The notes: a model not told the origin generated them from the sequence alone. A DNA stretch of 64,000 bases from Flavobacterium lutivivi (GCF_014642275.1 NZ_BMIM01000001.1:372001-436000), one strand, 5' to 3'; positions 46,178 to 56,790 are shown, counted from the stretch's first letter. Made by a program: numbers and translations.

Positions 46178-46211
46178 AAAAAACTCTCGGCAGGGCAACC
46201 GAGAGTTTTTA
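46178..46211 (-). terminator. Terminator of the 1547-codon T9SS type B gene
   Basis: AAAAACTCTCGG pairs with CCGAGAGTTTTT around an 8-base loop; on the minus strand it directly follows the stop codon region and ends in T-rich sequence. Confidence 0.88.
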
Positions 46212-46233
46212 CAAAATTTAGTTTAGTAGGCAT

Positions 46234-49200
46234 TTAACGTTTCATGGCAAAATGGGCTTTGAATTCTCTTTTAATATGATTTTCGTCTTCATAAGAAACT
46301 GTAAACCAATAATCGTCAGACATAACTAGTCTTCCATTATAAGTTCCGTCCCATCCAGAAGAGCTTGGTTTAATTTGTGTTAATATTTTTCCGTATCTGT
46401 CATAAATATCGATTACAGCACTAGGTTGATTTTTTAAATCGCGAATGTTCCATGTGTCATTATATCCGTCACCGTTTGGAGTAAAGAATTTTGGATAGTT
46501 TACCACAACAACTTGCATTGTAACACTTCCACAACCATTTTTATCATTAACGGTAACTGTGTGTACACCAGACGTTACATCATAAAACACATTACTATCT
46601 TGAAAAGGACCATTGTCTAGTTGATATTCATATTCACCACCTTGACCGCTTGCAGTAATTGTCAAAGTTTGATTATCTGAAAACTCCTCTTCAACAGAAT
46701 AAGTAATTACAGCTGGTTCTGATTGTATAACGTTAACTGGAATTTCTTCTGAAGAACAACCAGTAGATGTTTTGGTTACTACAAGTGTATAAACTCCAGG
46801 CATAGTTGCTGTATAAGCACTATTGTGTCCAACAACTTCACCAGCTTCATTTTTCCACACAAAAGTATGACCAGTTTGGTTCAATCCACTGTAGATAGTA
46901 TATGAATTCAAAAGAGCACCAGTTTCAGCGTCAATACATACCACCCCATCTTTTGGAGTTGGTTCAGGTAATTTATTAACGATGATAGCAATTGGTTTTA
47001 CATCAAAACAATTTGGTGCTAAGCTATTTGATACTTTTGCATATACAATTGCATTAGTACTAGCAGTAACAGCATTTGTTCCTGCTTGTGCGTCTTGTAA
47101 AGTATTGTAATAAGTTACACTAAATTCGCTACCTGTTTGTGTTCCAAGAACAGTACTATCGAAAGTAGCTAAATTAAAAGAGGTTACACCATCATTTGTT
47201 CCATCTTCGTCACAGGTTGTTCTCATTGGTGTTGGAACTGGATTTGATACTGGTGTGTCAATTATTGTAATAACAAGAGTACTTTCATCGTAACAAGTTG
47301 GACTAAACGGCGAAGCTGAATAAACATATAATGTTTGCGATGTAGAAATAGTTGTTCCAGCGGTCAACATTGTACCTGTTCCATTTTGTCCCGTGTAATA
47401 TTTACCATTTACTAATGTAGGTAGAGTGTATGACTCACATGTTGTAACATTAGGTAAATCATCAACATTAAACACTGTAACATTAAAACTTCTCTCACTA
47501 AAACAATCAGGTGTTGTAGCCGTATGTGCATAAACATATATTGTTTGAGTAGTTGTAACTTGGTCACCAGCATTCAACATAGTTCCAGTCGCATTAGCTC
47601 CTGTGTAATAATTTCCTACAGCCAAAGATGGTAAAGTATAACTATTACAAACTTTTACATCAGCAATAGGAGCAATAACTGGTGTATGATTTATTGTTAC
47701 AGTAAATGTGTTTTCGTCAACACAAGAGAACGAAGTTCTAATTACTGATTCTTTGAACACATATATAGTTTGTGTTGTAGTAATAGTTGTTCCAGGAGCA
47801 ATTTCTGTCCCTGTTCCATTTGGTCCACCAGACTGAGTATAATATTTATTTCCTTCAGTCAAAGCAGGCAATGTGTAGCTATCACATGATGTAACATTTG
47901 CTGGTTGATCTGCACTAGTTGAGAAAATATTTATTTGAAAGCTATTTTCAGCACTACACGCTGGTGTAGTATTTGAAATAGTGTAAATGTATATTCTTTG
48001 AGAAGATGTAATTACTGTTCCAGCTGGTAACATTGTTCCACCACCATTTGGTTCAGTGTAATAATTACCGTTAGTCAATGCAGTAAGCACATATTGGTCA
48101 CAAATATCTATATCAGAACGAGAGTCAATTTCAGGTAAAGGATTTATTGTAACAGTAAAACTAGATTGATTTGCACAACTTTCATCCAATCTTCTAAAGA
48201 TATAAATTGTTTGAGAAGAAATGATTACATCTCCAGCTTGCATTAATGTCCCATTACCATCCGCTTCAGTTCTATATTCTCCATAAGTCAATGTTGGAAG
48301 CGTATAACTTTCGCAAACAGTAACATCTTGAAGTACATCTACTTGCGGTTGAGAGAAAGTTAATGTAAAATGCATATCATCAGTACAATTGTTTGTTCCA
48401 CTTGTTGTTGGAGCATAAATGTATATCGTTGAATTTTCATTAATTAAAGTTCCTGCAGGAATTAAAGTTCCAGTTCCCATTGGTCCAGTGTAATAATTAC
48501 CAATAGGCAATTCGGGTAGAGTATATCCATTACACTGAGCAACATTTGCTGGTTGTGGCATTCCTATAATTACTTCAAAACTATCTTGATCACTACAAGC
48601 AGTTTCACCACTTGAAGCCGAAGCATAAACATAAATTGTTTGGCTTGTTGTAATAACTGTTCCTGCTGGTAGCATATTGCCTGTTCCTGCTGGACCAGTA
48701 TAATAATTTCCTAATGTCAATGAAGGTAAGGTATAAGATGAGCATTCAAAAACATCATCTCTTTGACCTACTTCCATGCTTGGAACAATATTTACTACAA
48801 TATCGGTATCAATAACACAAAATGGTTCTACTGTAGTTTCAAAATAAAGATAAATTGTTTGTGTAGAGTTAATTACAGTTCCAGGATTTATAATAGTTCC
48901 TGCTCCACCAGGTTGAGAGTAATAATCACCAAATTCTGGTTCAGTAACTGTATATGGTCCACATGAGTTTACATCAGTTGGTGAAAAAGTATTAGGATCA
49001 ATTATTCTAACTTTAAACATACTATTTGCACCACAAGTGTTTGGACCACCAGGTTGATTAAAAATATACAAAGTTGTTGTCTCAGTGATTATATCACCTG
49101 CATTCATCATTGTTCCACCACCATTTGGTTGTGTGAAATAATTTCCATTTGTCAAAGGTTGTAATGTATAACTAGTACAAGCAATTACATTTTCAAGCAC

Positions 49201-50853
49201 ATCTACAACTGGAACTGGATTTACTATAAGATTAAAACTAGAAATAACAAAACACGTCGGATCACTGGCATTTTCAACTCTTACATATATAGTAGTACTA
49301 GGGAAAAGAGCGTAGCTTAAATTTCCTGTTACAGGATTAATATCATTTGTTGCATCATTGAATGATGTATGATACGTCAATACATTCATCGTTGTTGATT
49401 GGCTACCTAAAATAATCGGTGTTTGTTGACTTAAGTTAAAAAAAGAATTATTCAATGCTTGACTTCTAGCACAAGCTACTAAATCTGGAGCTTGATTAGC
49501 TACTGGTCCAGGAGCTGTTTGTAACTGAAATGATTTAACTACATAACATGGACTATTTGGTAATTGAATTCTAACCCAAATAGTTGTTCCACTTGCTGTA
49601 TTATAAACTAATGGAAGTGCATTTGTATTGTTATTAGCATCATTTTGTGTTGCAAAATATGATACAGTTGTGTTTGGATCTAAACCAGCTTTTACAACAG
49701 AAGTATTTAAATCTAAATTATAGTTATATGTAGCTGAACCACTATCACATTTATATAAAGTATTAGGGTTTGCAGCATTAATTTGCGGATAATATTCAAT
49801 AGTTACATTATCTGTTATGGGTTCACAAGTTGCAAATGTTGCATTATAAGTCAAACTATAATTTCCTCCTTGAGTTATCGTGAGTGAAGGCCCAGTTTGA
49901 CCTGCAATAACATTGTCATCTTTTTTCCATACAAAAGTATATGTATTTGGATCTAAACCTGAGTTCAAAGTATGAGTTGTTCCATAACAAAGTGCTGTTC
50001 CATTTGCTATTGTTAAATCTTGACCAAGTACATCTTGACCAATATTAAAACTATCAGAAGATATAAAAATTGCTGAGTCAGATTGTGGGTCTAATCTATC
50101 AGCGATTACCAGTTTAATATGATACGTAACATTAGGAGTAACAACAGATGATGCAGTCAAAACTTTTGTTTGACCATTAAAGTTAGTTGCTGATGAAGAA
50201 GCATTTGAACCACCATTAAAATTTCCAAAATATTGCGCATTGGCAGATGGACATGATGAGTTATATAAAAAATCTCTAATAGTTACAACAGATATTGGTA
50301 GGTTGGTATTAGGTACAACTGCCAAGTTCGTTGTAACACCAGTTGATGTATTTGTCAAAAGGAATGCAAAAGCATCAGAATATTGACACTGAAAGTTTCC
50401 GTATTCTTCTGATGCGAAAACAAAATCAAAACTAAAGTTTGGCGATATTGGTGTAAAATCAAATTCCAATACAGATGCATTTGTAGATGTCATCGATATT
50501 CCCGAAGCAGCCAATGTAGCTTCTAAGGTTGAATCACCAGTCCAACTAGTTGAACCATCGTTAAGCATTGATGTATTTGGTCCAGCAGCATTTAGTACAT
50601 TTCCTGTACTAAGGATTACACCACTTTGCATTGGGAAGTTTGGATTTGTATTTTGGAAAAAACCAATTCCGTTTGATGAACCAAAATTTGTTCCTGTTCT
50701 ATAAGTAATGTTAGTTGCAGAAACACAAGGAGAATTAATTAACACATTGTTTACCAACTGTGGTACAGTATAACTGGTAGTACTCACATTTATTTGTTGT
50801 GAGTAAACTAATCCTGAGATTAGTAGAACGAATGAAAGTAATAGTCTTTTCAT
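46234..50853 (-). CDS. Giant T9SS type B surface protein with choice-of-anchor L domain and nine repeats
   Basis: About 1539 residues from the preferred ATG. Signal peptide ends LVYSQ. Residues about 35-270 form a choice-of-anchor L domain (FEFVFASEEYGNF-like FDFVFASEEYGNF; ADRLDPQSDSAIFI). An Ig-like region follows, then nine repeats of about 80 residues with the core C-x-SYTLP-x-L-x-x-G-x-YYT, GTMLxAGTxIxxSQTIYVY and a second Cys before a -SFxVTI strand. The C-terminus FTPNGDGYNDTWNI to the end is the type B T9SS sorting domain (gliding-motility-associated). The likely role is a cell-surface fibre or adhesin. The TTG start at 50877 adds eight residues before the signal peptide and is rejected. 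Confidence 0.88.
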   Translation of the reverse strand: MKRLLLSFVLLISGLVYSQQINVSTTSYTVPQLVNNVLINSPCVSATNITYRTGTNFGSSNGIGFFQNTNPNFPMQSGVILSTGNVLNAAGPNTSMLNDGSTSWTGDSTLEATLAASGISMTSTNASVLEFDFTPISPNFSFDFVFASEEYGNFQCQYSDAFAFLLTNTSTGVTTNLAVVPNTNLPISVVTIRDFLYNSSCPSANAQYFGNFNGGSNASSSATNFNGQTKVLTASSVVTPNVTYHIKLVIADRLDPQSDSAIFISSDSFNIGQDVLGQDLTIANGTALCYGTTHTLNSGLDPNTYTFVWKKDDNVIAGQTGPSLTITQGGNYSLTYNATFATCEPITDNVTIEYYPQINAANPNTLYKCDSGSATYNYNLDLNTSVVKAGLDPNTTVSYFATQNDANNNTNALPLVYNTASGTTIWVRIQLPNSPCYVVKSFQLQTAPGPVANQAPDLVACARSQALNNSFFNLSQQTPIILGSQSTTMNVLTYHTSFNDATNDINPVTGNLSYALFPSTTIYVRVENASDPTCFVISSFNLIVNPVPVVDVLENVIACTSYTLQPLTNGNYFTQPNGGGTMMNAGDIITETTTLYIFNQPGGPNTCGANSMFKVRIIDPNTFSPTDVNSCGPYTVTEPEFGDYYSQPGGAGTIINPGTVINSTQTIYLYFETTVEPFCVIDTDIVVNIVPSMEVGQRDDVFECSSYTLPSLTLGNYYTGPAGTGNMLPAGTVITTSQTIYVYASASSGETACSDQDSFEVIIGMPQPANVAQCNGYTLPELPIGNYYTGPMGTGTLIPAGTLINENSTIYIYAPTTSGTNNCTDDMHFTLTFSQPQVDVLQDVTVCESYTLPTLTYGEYRTEADGNGTLMQAGDVIISSQTIYIFRRLDESCANQSSFTVTINPLPEIDSRSDIDICDQYVLTALTNGNYYTEPNGGGTMLPAGTVITSSQRIYIYTISNTTPACSAENSFQINIFSTSADQPANVTSCDSYTLPALTEGNKYYTQSGGPNGTGTEIAPGTTITTTQTIYVFKESVIRTSFSCVDENTFTVTINHTPVIAPIADVKVCNSYTLPSLAVGNYYTGANATGTMLNAGDQVTTTQTIYVYAHTATTPDCFSERSFNVTVFNVDDLPNVTTCESYTLPTLVNGKYYTGQNGTGTMLTAGTTISTSQTLYVYSASPFSPTCYDESTLVITIIDTPVSNPVPTPMRTTCDEDGTNDGVTSFNLATFDSTVLGTQTGSEFSVTYYNTLQDAQAGTNAVTASTNAIVYAKVSNSLAPNCFDVKPIAIIVNKLPEPTPKDGVVCIDAETGALLNSYTIYSGLNQTGHTFVWKNEAGEVVGHNSAYTATMPGVYTLVVTKTSTGCSSEEIPVNVIQSEPAVITYSVEEEFSDNQTLTITASGQGGEYEYQLDNGPFQDSNVFYDVTSGVHTVTVNDKNGCGSVTMQVVVVNYPKFFTPNGDGYNDTWNIRDLKNQPSAVIDIYDRYGKILTQIKPSSSGWDGTYNGRLVMSDDYWFTVSYEDENHIKREFKAHFAMKR

Positions 50854-51023
50854 AGTTTGGGGATTTTGACAAGACAAATATTTGACAAAACGTCGCTAAA
50901 ATGCAAAAAAAATCGATGAAATGCATAAAAAAGAAAAAAAGAAAGGTAAAAAGACTACAAAATTAATTATTTAACTGATTTTTAATTTGAATTTTTACAT
51001 AAAAAAAAATCCTCTTAATTGAT

Positions 51024-51031
51024 TATCTTTG
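51024..51031 (+). promoter_or_regulatory. Promoter -7 element of argS
   Basis: TATCTTTG, identical to the elements of mtaB and ffh, 23 bases before the start codon. No TTG at the standard distance. Confidence 0.5.
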
Positions 51032-51053
51032 CATTCAAAATTTAAAAAACACT

Positions 51054-52832
51054 ATGAATATTACCGAAATCCTTTCGCCAATTATTAAAAAAGCAATTTT
51101 TGAATTATTTGAGGTAAACATTGAAACCATTGAATTTCAAATGACACGCAAAGATTTTGAAGGCGATATTACGATGGTAATTTTCCCATTATTAAAAACT
51201 ATTAAATCTAATCCTGTTGAATTAGGAAACAAAATAGGTAATTACCTTGTTGAAAATATTCAAGAGGTTGAAAAATTCAATGTGGTTTCCGGTTTTTTGA
51301 ATTTAGTCATTGCTGATTCTTATTACACAAAATTTTTCAACGATATCAAAAGCAATGAATACTTTGGATATGTAAGTCCATCACAGGATGAAAAAGCAAT
51401 AATGGTCGAATATTCTTCGCCAAATACTAATAAACCTTTACATCTTGGGCACGTTAGAAATAATCTGTTGGGATATTCTGTTGCTAAAATCATTGAAGCT
51501 TCTGGGAAGAAAGTTTACAAAACCCAAATTATCAATGATAGAGGAATACACATTTGTAAGTCAATGCTTGCTTGGCAGAAATTTGGAAATGGTGAAACTC
51601 CAGGAAGTACAGGCCTAAAAGGCGATAAATTGGTTGGAAATTATTATGTAGCTTTTGATAAAGAATATAAATCTCAAATTAATGATTTGGTTTCTAGTGG
51701 TTTAACAGATGATGAAGCTAAGAAAAAAGCACCTATAATTCTTGAAGCACAACAGATGCTACTCGATTGGGAAGCAGGAAAACCTGAAGTAATCGAGCTT
51801 TGGAAAAAAATGAACCAATGGGTTTATGACGGATTTTCTGAGACCTATAAAAATTTAGGAGTTGATTTTGATAGTTATTATTACGAAAGCAATACCTATC
51901 TGTTAGGAAAAGATGTAGTTGAAATGGGTTTGAAAAATGGAGTTTTCTATAAAAAAGAAGATGGCTCTGTTTGGATTAATTTGACCGACGAAGGTTTGGA
52001 TGAAAAATTGGTTTTGCGTTCTGATGGAACTTCAGTATATATAACACAAGATATTGGAACAGCTATTCAGCGTGTAAAAGATTACCCAGACGTAGGCGGA
52101 ATGGTTTATACTGTTGGTAATGAGCAAGATTATCATTTCAAAGTTTTGTTCTTAATTTTGAAAAAATTAGGATTTGATTGGGCTCAAAACTTATATCATT
52201 TATCCTACGGAATGGTAGAATTGCCATCTGGTAAAATGAAATCTAGAGAAGGAACAGTCGTTGATGCTGATGAATTGATGGAAGAAATGACACAAACTGC
52301 CAAGAATATTTCTGAAGAATTAGGTAAACTCGACGATTATTCAACAGAAGAAAAAGAAGAACTTTATAAAACAATAGGACTTGGAGCTTTAAAATATTTT
52401 ATGTTGAAAGTTGATCCAAAAAAGAATATGATGTTCAATCCTGAAGAATCGGTTGATTTCAACGGTAATACAGGACCATTTATTCAATATACTTACGCTA
52501 GAATTCAATCTATTCTAAGAAAAGCAAGTTTTAGTTTAGACAGAAACATTGCTGAAGTAATATTGCAACCAAAAGAAAAAGAGTTATTGAAACAAATTCA
52601 GCTTTTTCCCGAAATAATACAAAATTCTGCAAGCCAACATAGTCCAGCACTTATTGCAAATTACACTTATGATTTAGTAAAAGAATACAATTCATTTTAT
52701 CAAACGGTTTCTATACTTGGTGAACCAAATGAAGATTTGAAAATATTTAGAGTTCAATTATCAAAAAAAATAGGTGAGGTTATCAAATCAGCCTTTGAAT
52801 TATTGGGAATCAATGTTCCAAATAGAATGTAA
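51054..52832 (+). CDS. argS: Arginyl-tRNA synthetase
   Basis: A 592-residue class I aminoacyl-tRNA synthetase that charges tRNA-Arg. It shows the N-terminal additional domain (residues 1-105), the HIGH-box equivalent in NTNKPLHLGHVRNNLLG (about 120-136), the KMSKS equivalent GKMKSREGT (about 391-399) and the DALR anticodon-binding domain ending NVPNRM. Length is normal. No defects. The lipoprotein gene 18 bases downstream on the same strand could be co-transcribed. Confidence 0.97.
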   Translation: MNITEILSPIIKKAIFELFEVNIETIEFQMTRKDFEGDITMVIFPLLKTIKSNPVELGNKIGNYLVENIQEVEKFNVVSGFLNLVIADSYYTKFFNDIKSNEYFGYVSPSQDEKAIMVEYSSPNTNKPLHLGHVRNNLLGYSVAKIIEASGKKVYKTQIINDRGIHICKSMLAWQKFGNGETPGSTGLKGDKLVGNYYVAFDKEYKSQINDLVSSGLTDDEAKKKAPIILEAQQMLLDWEAGKPEVIELWKKMNQWVYDGFSETYKNLGVDFDSYYYESNTYLLGKDVVEMGLKNGVFYKKEDGSVWINLTDEGLDEKLVLRSDGTSVYITQDIGTAIQRVKDYPDVGGMVYTVGNEQDYHFKVLFLILKKLGFDWAQNLYHLSYGMVELPSGKMKSREGTVVDADELMEEMTQTAKNISEELGKLDDYSTEEKEELYKTIGLGALKYFMLKVDPKKNMMFNPEESVDFNGNTGPFIQYTYARIQSILRKASFSLDRNIAEVILQPKEKELLKQIQLFPEIIQNSASQHSPALIANYTYDLVKEYNSFYQTVSILGEPNEDLKIFRVQLSKKIGEVIKSAFELLGINVPNRM

Positions 52833-52850
52833 TTTATAAAATTCTTGTAT

Positions 52851-53291
52851 ATGAAAATAAAACTTATCTCTTGTTTACTTTTTTTAACTGTTACATTAAA
52901 TAGTTGTAGCTCTGATGATGTGCCTTTGTTGAACGAAGCAAAAGTTATCGAAAGAATGTCGAGCGGAACATGGAAAATCACAAATTTCACATTTCAAAAT
53001 GTCAATAAAACTTCCGATTACTCAGGAGTAATTTTCGACTTTGATGCGATTTCTTTAACTTTAAGCAATACTGGAACTTTGCCTGTTGCTGGTTCTTGGG
53101 GAGTTATGGATGATGGATTTGAAGGTGAACCAGATTTAGTGGTTAGCCTAGCCTTAACAAGTGTTGAGCCTAGATTTACAAATATTTCTGATGATTGGCA
53201 TATTATTGAAAGCACATCCAATAAGCTGAAATTAAAGGATGAAAATCTCGAAACAGGAAGTATAGATTATCTTACTTTTGAAAAAAATTGA
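52851..53291 (+). CDS. Small lipocalin-like surface lipoprotein (family member A)
   Basis: A 146-residue lipoprotein from the ATG at 52851 (an in-frame TTG lies 6 bases upstream). Lipobox LNSC; the mature protein starts CSSDD, which fits the acidic surface-export signal of Bacteroidota lipoproteins. The mature part reads GTWKITNFTFQNVNKTSDYSG at its opening (21 residues shown as the core GTWKITNF and TSDYSG), then a strand-rich body with GSWGVMDD and ISDDWHIIE, ending DYLTFEKN. The same pattern occurs in the genes at 57408 and 58471. Function unknown; a beta-barrel ligand binder of lipocalin type is inferred. It is convergent with the TonB-receptor gene of the adjacent signalling cassette. 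Confidence 0.8.
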   Translation: MKIKLISCLLFLTVTLNSCSSDDVPLLNEAKVIERMSSGTWKITNFTFQNVNKTSDYSGVIFDFDAISLTLSNTGTLPVAGSWGVMDDGFEGEPDLVVSLALTSVEPRFTNISDDWHIIESTSNKLKLKDENLETGSIDYLTFEKN

Positions 53292-53294
53292 TTT

Positions 53295-53324
53295 AAAAAG
53301 CTGAATATTTTGTTCAGCTTTTTT
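53295..53324. terminator. Bidirectional terminator between lipoprotein A and the STN receptor gene
   Basis: AAAAAGCTGA pairs with TCAGCTTTTT around a 9-base loop between convergent genes. Confidence 0.85.
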
Positions 53325-55848
53325 ATTTAAAACTCAATTTCAGTTTAAAATTTGGAGTGGTTTCTAGTGAATAAGTATCTACACTTTGAATGGTATTATT
53401 CGAACTATCAACTTTGTAAAATCGATTAATACTATTTTTAATGTTGAAAATATTAATGACAGATAAAGCTGTTTCTAACTCAATCTTTTCAGCCAATTTC
53501 CATTTTTTTGAAGCCGAAATATTCGTTTGAAAAAAATCTTTCAATCGTTCATTATTTGGTGAGTTATAAGTTATAGCAGAGGTTGAACTAGGAACTGTAT
53601 TTGATAGTGGTGTTGTGTATGGTTTACCAGTATGCCAGTTTGTGCCTAGAGCTATTTTAAATTTCTTCCATTCATAGATAGCTGCCCAATTGATAGCATG
53701 TGTAATTTCAAAATTATTTGGAAATTCTCTAGGAGATAATTCAGGATAATCATAAGTGTTGTTGTTGATGCTATAACTTACCCACGTGTAGAATTTTTTG
53801 AACGATTTTTGAATCAATAATTCGCTACCCAATACTGTATAATCACCAATAGATTTTGTAAATTCAAATTGATTTTGAAACCCTTGACTATTAGTTGTGA
53901 TACCTGAAATTCGCTTATAAAAATTATCAAAAGAAATAAGCCATCTATTCGTTTTATAGTTTAACCCAATAGAGGCTTGAATACTTTTTTGAATAGGAAT
54001 TATGGTGTCATTAGCAAGTACCCATCTTCTTTTTTCAACGCCCAAAAAATCTCTTTGTAAGTCAATAATTTGAGAAATTGTTTGACTTTTGACTTCGCCT
54101 AATAATTCCAATCTTAATCTTTCATTCAACTTATAGCTAAGTTGTATTCTTGGCTCAACGATTATTTTGTCTAGCTTTTGAATATAATTTGTTCTTAAAC
54201 CAGTAACAAAAGTTAGCTTTTCATTTGATGAATTATATTCATTTTCAGCAATCAATGAATGACTAATTAAAACGTCTTTTACTGACCTAAAAAAGAATGG
54301 ATCATTCACTTCATCTACATTTTTAACCCCAGTTTCATCTAGTTGATAACCAAATGACAATCTATTTTTTTCAAATGACTTTGTATGCTTAATTCTAAAA
54401 TTTGTCTCTAAAACTTCATTCTTTTGATTTAGTATTTCTGTGTTTTCTATAGATTCGTTATTCGAATTCAAATCATAGTTAGATACAAATCCTGATAACT
54501 CAGTGTGGTTACTATCGTTCCATTGTGTTGAAAATGAAATTGAAGCACCATAATTCTCTTGTTCTAGTTTGCTTTTTTTCGATTGGCTTGTTGTAAATTG
54601 ATTGATGTTTAGTTTGTTTTCAACACCAATTAAGCTAATACTCAGATTGTGTTTTTTACCTATTTTTTGATTATACTGAACAGATGCATCATAAAAATAA
54701 AAACGCACATCACTTTTGTAGTCAACAATTTGATTGTTATCAAGGTTGGTGATAATTGTATTTTGAAATATTTTTTGAGTATAATTTTTATACGTAGGCG
54801 ATTCAAAAAAATCAGTCAAAGAACGACGGAACGATAAGCTAAAAGATGAATTTTCACTCAATTTGATATGACTATAAATGTCACTACTTATAAGATTTGA
54901 ATTTATAGAAGCATTACTTTTTTCAATGTCTTTGTCACTTGAGTTCATTTCTATTAATCCCGAAACACTTTCACCAAAAAAAGCAGATGTACCGTTTTTT
55001 GTAATGCTCATGTTTTTGGCAGTTGCTGGATTGAAAGCAGAAATTAATCCAAAGAAATGTCCCGTTTGAAACATTCGAATATTATTCCACAAAAAAAGAT
55101 TTTGGTCATGAGTTCCGCCTCTAATATTGATGTTTGCAACACTTTCATCTACGCTTATAATTCCTGGAATTTGTTGCATTGTCTGTAAAACATCGGGTTC
55201 TATTAAGCCAGGAAGAATACCAAACTTTAAAGGTTTTATCTGAATAGAACCACCATTGTTTTTATAAATTCCACTCGTTAAAAATCGTTGTGCAATTACT
55301 TCATCTAGAGCCTTAATTTTTGGAGTTAATTCAATTTGAATTGAACTTATTTTTGAAAGCTTTTTTAAATCAATCGATTTTTCTTCAAAACCCTGATGCT
55401 GTATAAGTAACTTTTCTTTTTTGGTTTTTGATATAGAAAAGCGTCCATTATTGTCAGAAAAAAAGCTCTTTGAATTATTTTCAGTTGTAATTACAGCATT
55501 TTCTATAGGTTCGCCTGTTTCAGAATTTATTAGATGAAATGAGATGGATTTTTTTTTCATTCCATCGTCAAAGATGGAATAATATTTTTCCGAAATTTTA
55601 TCAAAATGAAGCTTTGTTTTTTTTTCGAGAAAAGAAATTTTATTCCTTAAGGATAAATTTTTTTCTATTGGCACTACAACAATGTCTTTTATTTCTTCTT
55701 CGATGTAGCTAAATTTTACATCGTGTGTAGTACTAATTTCTTCTAAGATTTGTTTCAATGATATACTAGCTGGCTTTTGTTGTGAAAAACAAGAAAACCC
55801 GGCGAACAATAAGAAAAAGAATAGGTATATAAAACTATTTCGATTCAT
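53323..55848 (-). CDS. TonB-dependent transducer with STN signalling domain
   Basis: An 841-residue outer-membrane receptor of the signalling kind. Signal peptide ends CFSQ. Residues about 25-95 form the STN domain (ISLKQILEEISTTHDVKFSY, LSLRNKISFLEKKTKLHFDK) that contacts an anti-sigma factor in the periplasm. A carboxypeptidase-regulatory-like domain follows (about 97-170), then the plug (NINIRGGTHDQNLFLWNNIRM, shown here as RGGTHDQNLFLWNN) and the barrel ending TTPNFKLKLSFK. Its start overlaps the FecR-like gene by 14 bases, so receptor and anti-sigma are translationally coupled. The ligand is unknown. Confidence 0.9.
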   Translation of the reverse strand: MNRNSFIYLFFFLLFAGFSCFSQQKPASISLKQILEEISTTHDVKFSYIEEEIKDIVVVPIEKNLSLRNKISFLEKKTKLHFDKISEKYYSIFDDGMKKKSISFHLINSETGEPIENAVITTENNSKSFFSDNNGRFSISKTKKEKLLIQHQGFEEKSIDLKKLSKISSIQIELTPKIKALDEVIAQRFLTSGIYKNNGGSIQIKPLKFGILPGLIEPDVLQTMQQIPGIISVDESVANINIRGGTHDQNLFLWNNIRMFQTGHFFGLISAFNPATAKNMSITKNGTSAFFGESVSGLIEMNSSDKDIEKSNASINSNLISSDIYSHIKLSENSSFSLSFRRSLTDFFESPTYKNYTQKIFQNTIITNLDNNQIVDYKSDVRFYFYDASVQYNQKIGKKHNLSISLIGVENKLNINQFTTSQSKKSKLEQENYGASISFSTQWNDSNHTELSGFVSNYDLNSNNESIENTEILNQKNEVLETNFRIKHTKSFEKNRLSFGYQLDETGVKNVDEVNDPFFFRSVKDVLISHSLIAENEYNSSNEKLTFVTGLRTNYIQKLDKIIVEPRIQLSYKLNERLRLELLGEVKSQTISQIIDLQRDFLGVEKRRWVLANDTIIPIQKSIQASIGLNYKTNRWLISFDNFYKRISGITTNSQGFQNQFEFTKSIGDYTVLGSELLIQKSFKKFYTWVSYSINNNTYDYPELSPREFPNNFEITHAINWAAIYEWKKFKIALGTNWHTGKPYTTPLSNTVPSSTSAITYNSPNNERLKDFFQTNISASKKWKLAEKIELETALSVINIFNIKNSINRFYKVDSSNNTIQSVDTYSLETTPNFKLKLSFK

Positions 55849-56746
55849 TTGAAGAATCTAAAATAATCAAATTATTCTTTTTTATAGATTCTAAATGATA
55901 GGTTGTAGAAATAATTTTTAAAGCAATATCAATATCGTTCGACGGTATAGTCCCTGTGAATTCTTGATTTAATGTCTCAACTTTTGTTTCAATTTTTATA
56001 TTGTATTGTCTTTCAATCTCTTTTATGATTGATTTTAAATCTTCTTTATAGAAATACAGTTCGTTTTGCAACCATTCTGGTGATGAATGTAAGTTGTCTG
56101 GAACATCAATAATTTTTCCATCTTCAAAGGCAACACTCATTCCTTTTGTAATTATTTTTTCATAATTTTGATAGTTTACTCTTACTTTTCCTTCGTAACA
56201 AGTAACCTCAAAACGGTTGTCTCTTTCTTTCACATTGAACTGAGTTCCCATAACGGTTACTTTGCCAAGAGGTGTTCCAACTTCAAATTTACTTCCTTTG
56301 TGAACTCTAAAATAAGCTTCGCCTTTCAATGTTAATTTTCTATCATTCTCCCAACCCCATTTTTTATATTCTATTTCTGAGCCAGAGTTGAGGACTACTT
56401 TGGAGTGATCAGGTAAATCAAATGAATTTTTGCTTCCGTTTGAAGCAGTTTCAGAGGCAACAGAAAATGTGTTCCATGAAAAAAATAATCCCAATGAAAT
56501 AACGAGTATAGCTGCAACACGATACATCCATTTTTGATATGAATTTATCTTTATTACATTACTTTTCGGTTTTGATAAAATATTTGATAGCATTTTATCT
56601 TCATCAAAATCTGTTGTTTTTAGCTCTGATGAATAATTTTTTATTTTATCAAATATTGCATAGTCTGGCTGCGCTTTGAACTCATTGAGTTCTAGCTCAT
56701 TCATTTCGTCATTCAGCCATCTTGAAAGTTTGTCGTTTTCTTCCAT
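55835..56746 (-). CDS. FecR-like anti-sigma factor
   Basis: A 303-residue membrane protein: N-terminal cytoplasmic sigma-binding part (1-70), one transmembrane helix about 73-92 (VAAILVISLGLFFSW), a periplasmic FecR domain about 108-205 (FDLPDHSKVVLNSGSEIEY, GEAYFRVHKGSKFEV, VMGTQFNVKER), and a C-terminal DUF4974 domain about 228-298 (LYFYKEDLKSIIKEIERQYN). It passes the receptor's signal across the inner membrane to the sigma factor. It lies 48 bases after the sigma gene. An 8-bp element GTAGGGTA on the minus strand (56798-56791) begins 52 bases before its ATG and recurs before the divergent lipoprotein gene. Confidence 0.92.
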   Translation of the reverse strand: MEENDKLSRWLNDEMNELELNEFKAQPDYAIFDKIKNYSSELKTTDFDEDKMLSNILSKPKSNVIKINSYQKWMYRVAAILVISLGLFFSWNTFSVASETASNGSKNSFDLPDHSKVVLNSGSEIEYKKWGWENDRKLTLKGEAYFRVHKGSKFEVGTPLGKVTVMGTQFNVKERDNRFEVTCYEGKVRVNYQNYEKIITKGMSVAFEDGKIIDVPDNLHSSPEWLQNELYFYKEDLKSIIKEIERQYNIKIETKVETLNQEFTGTIPSNDIDIALKIISTTYHLESIKKNNLIILDSSNESK

Positions 56747-56790
56747 TTTAATAGAAAGATTTTGTTATATAGAACATTGTTATTTTAAAA

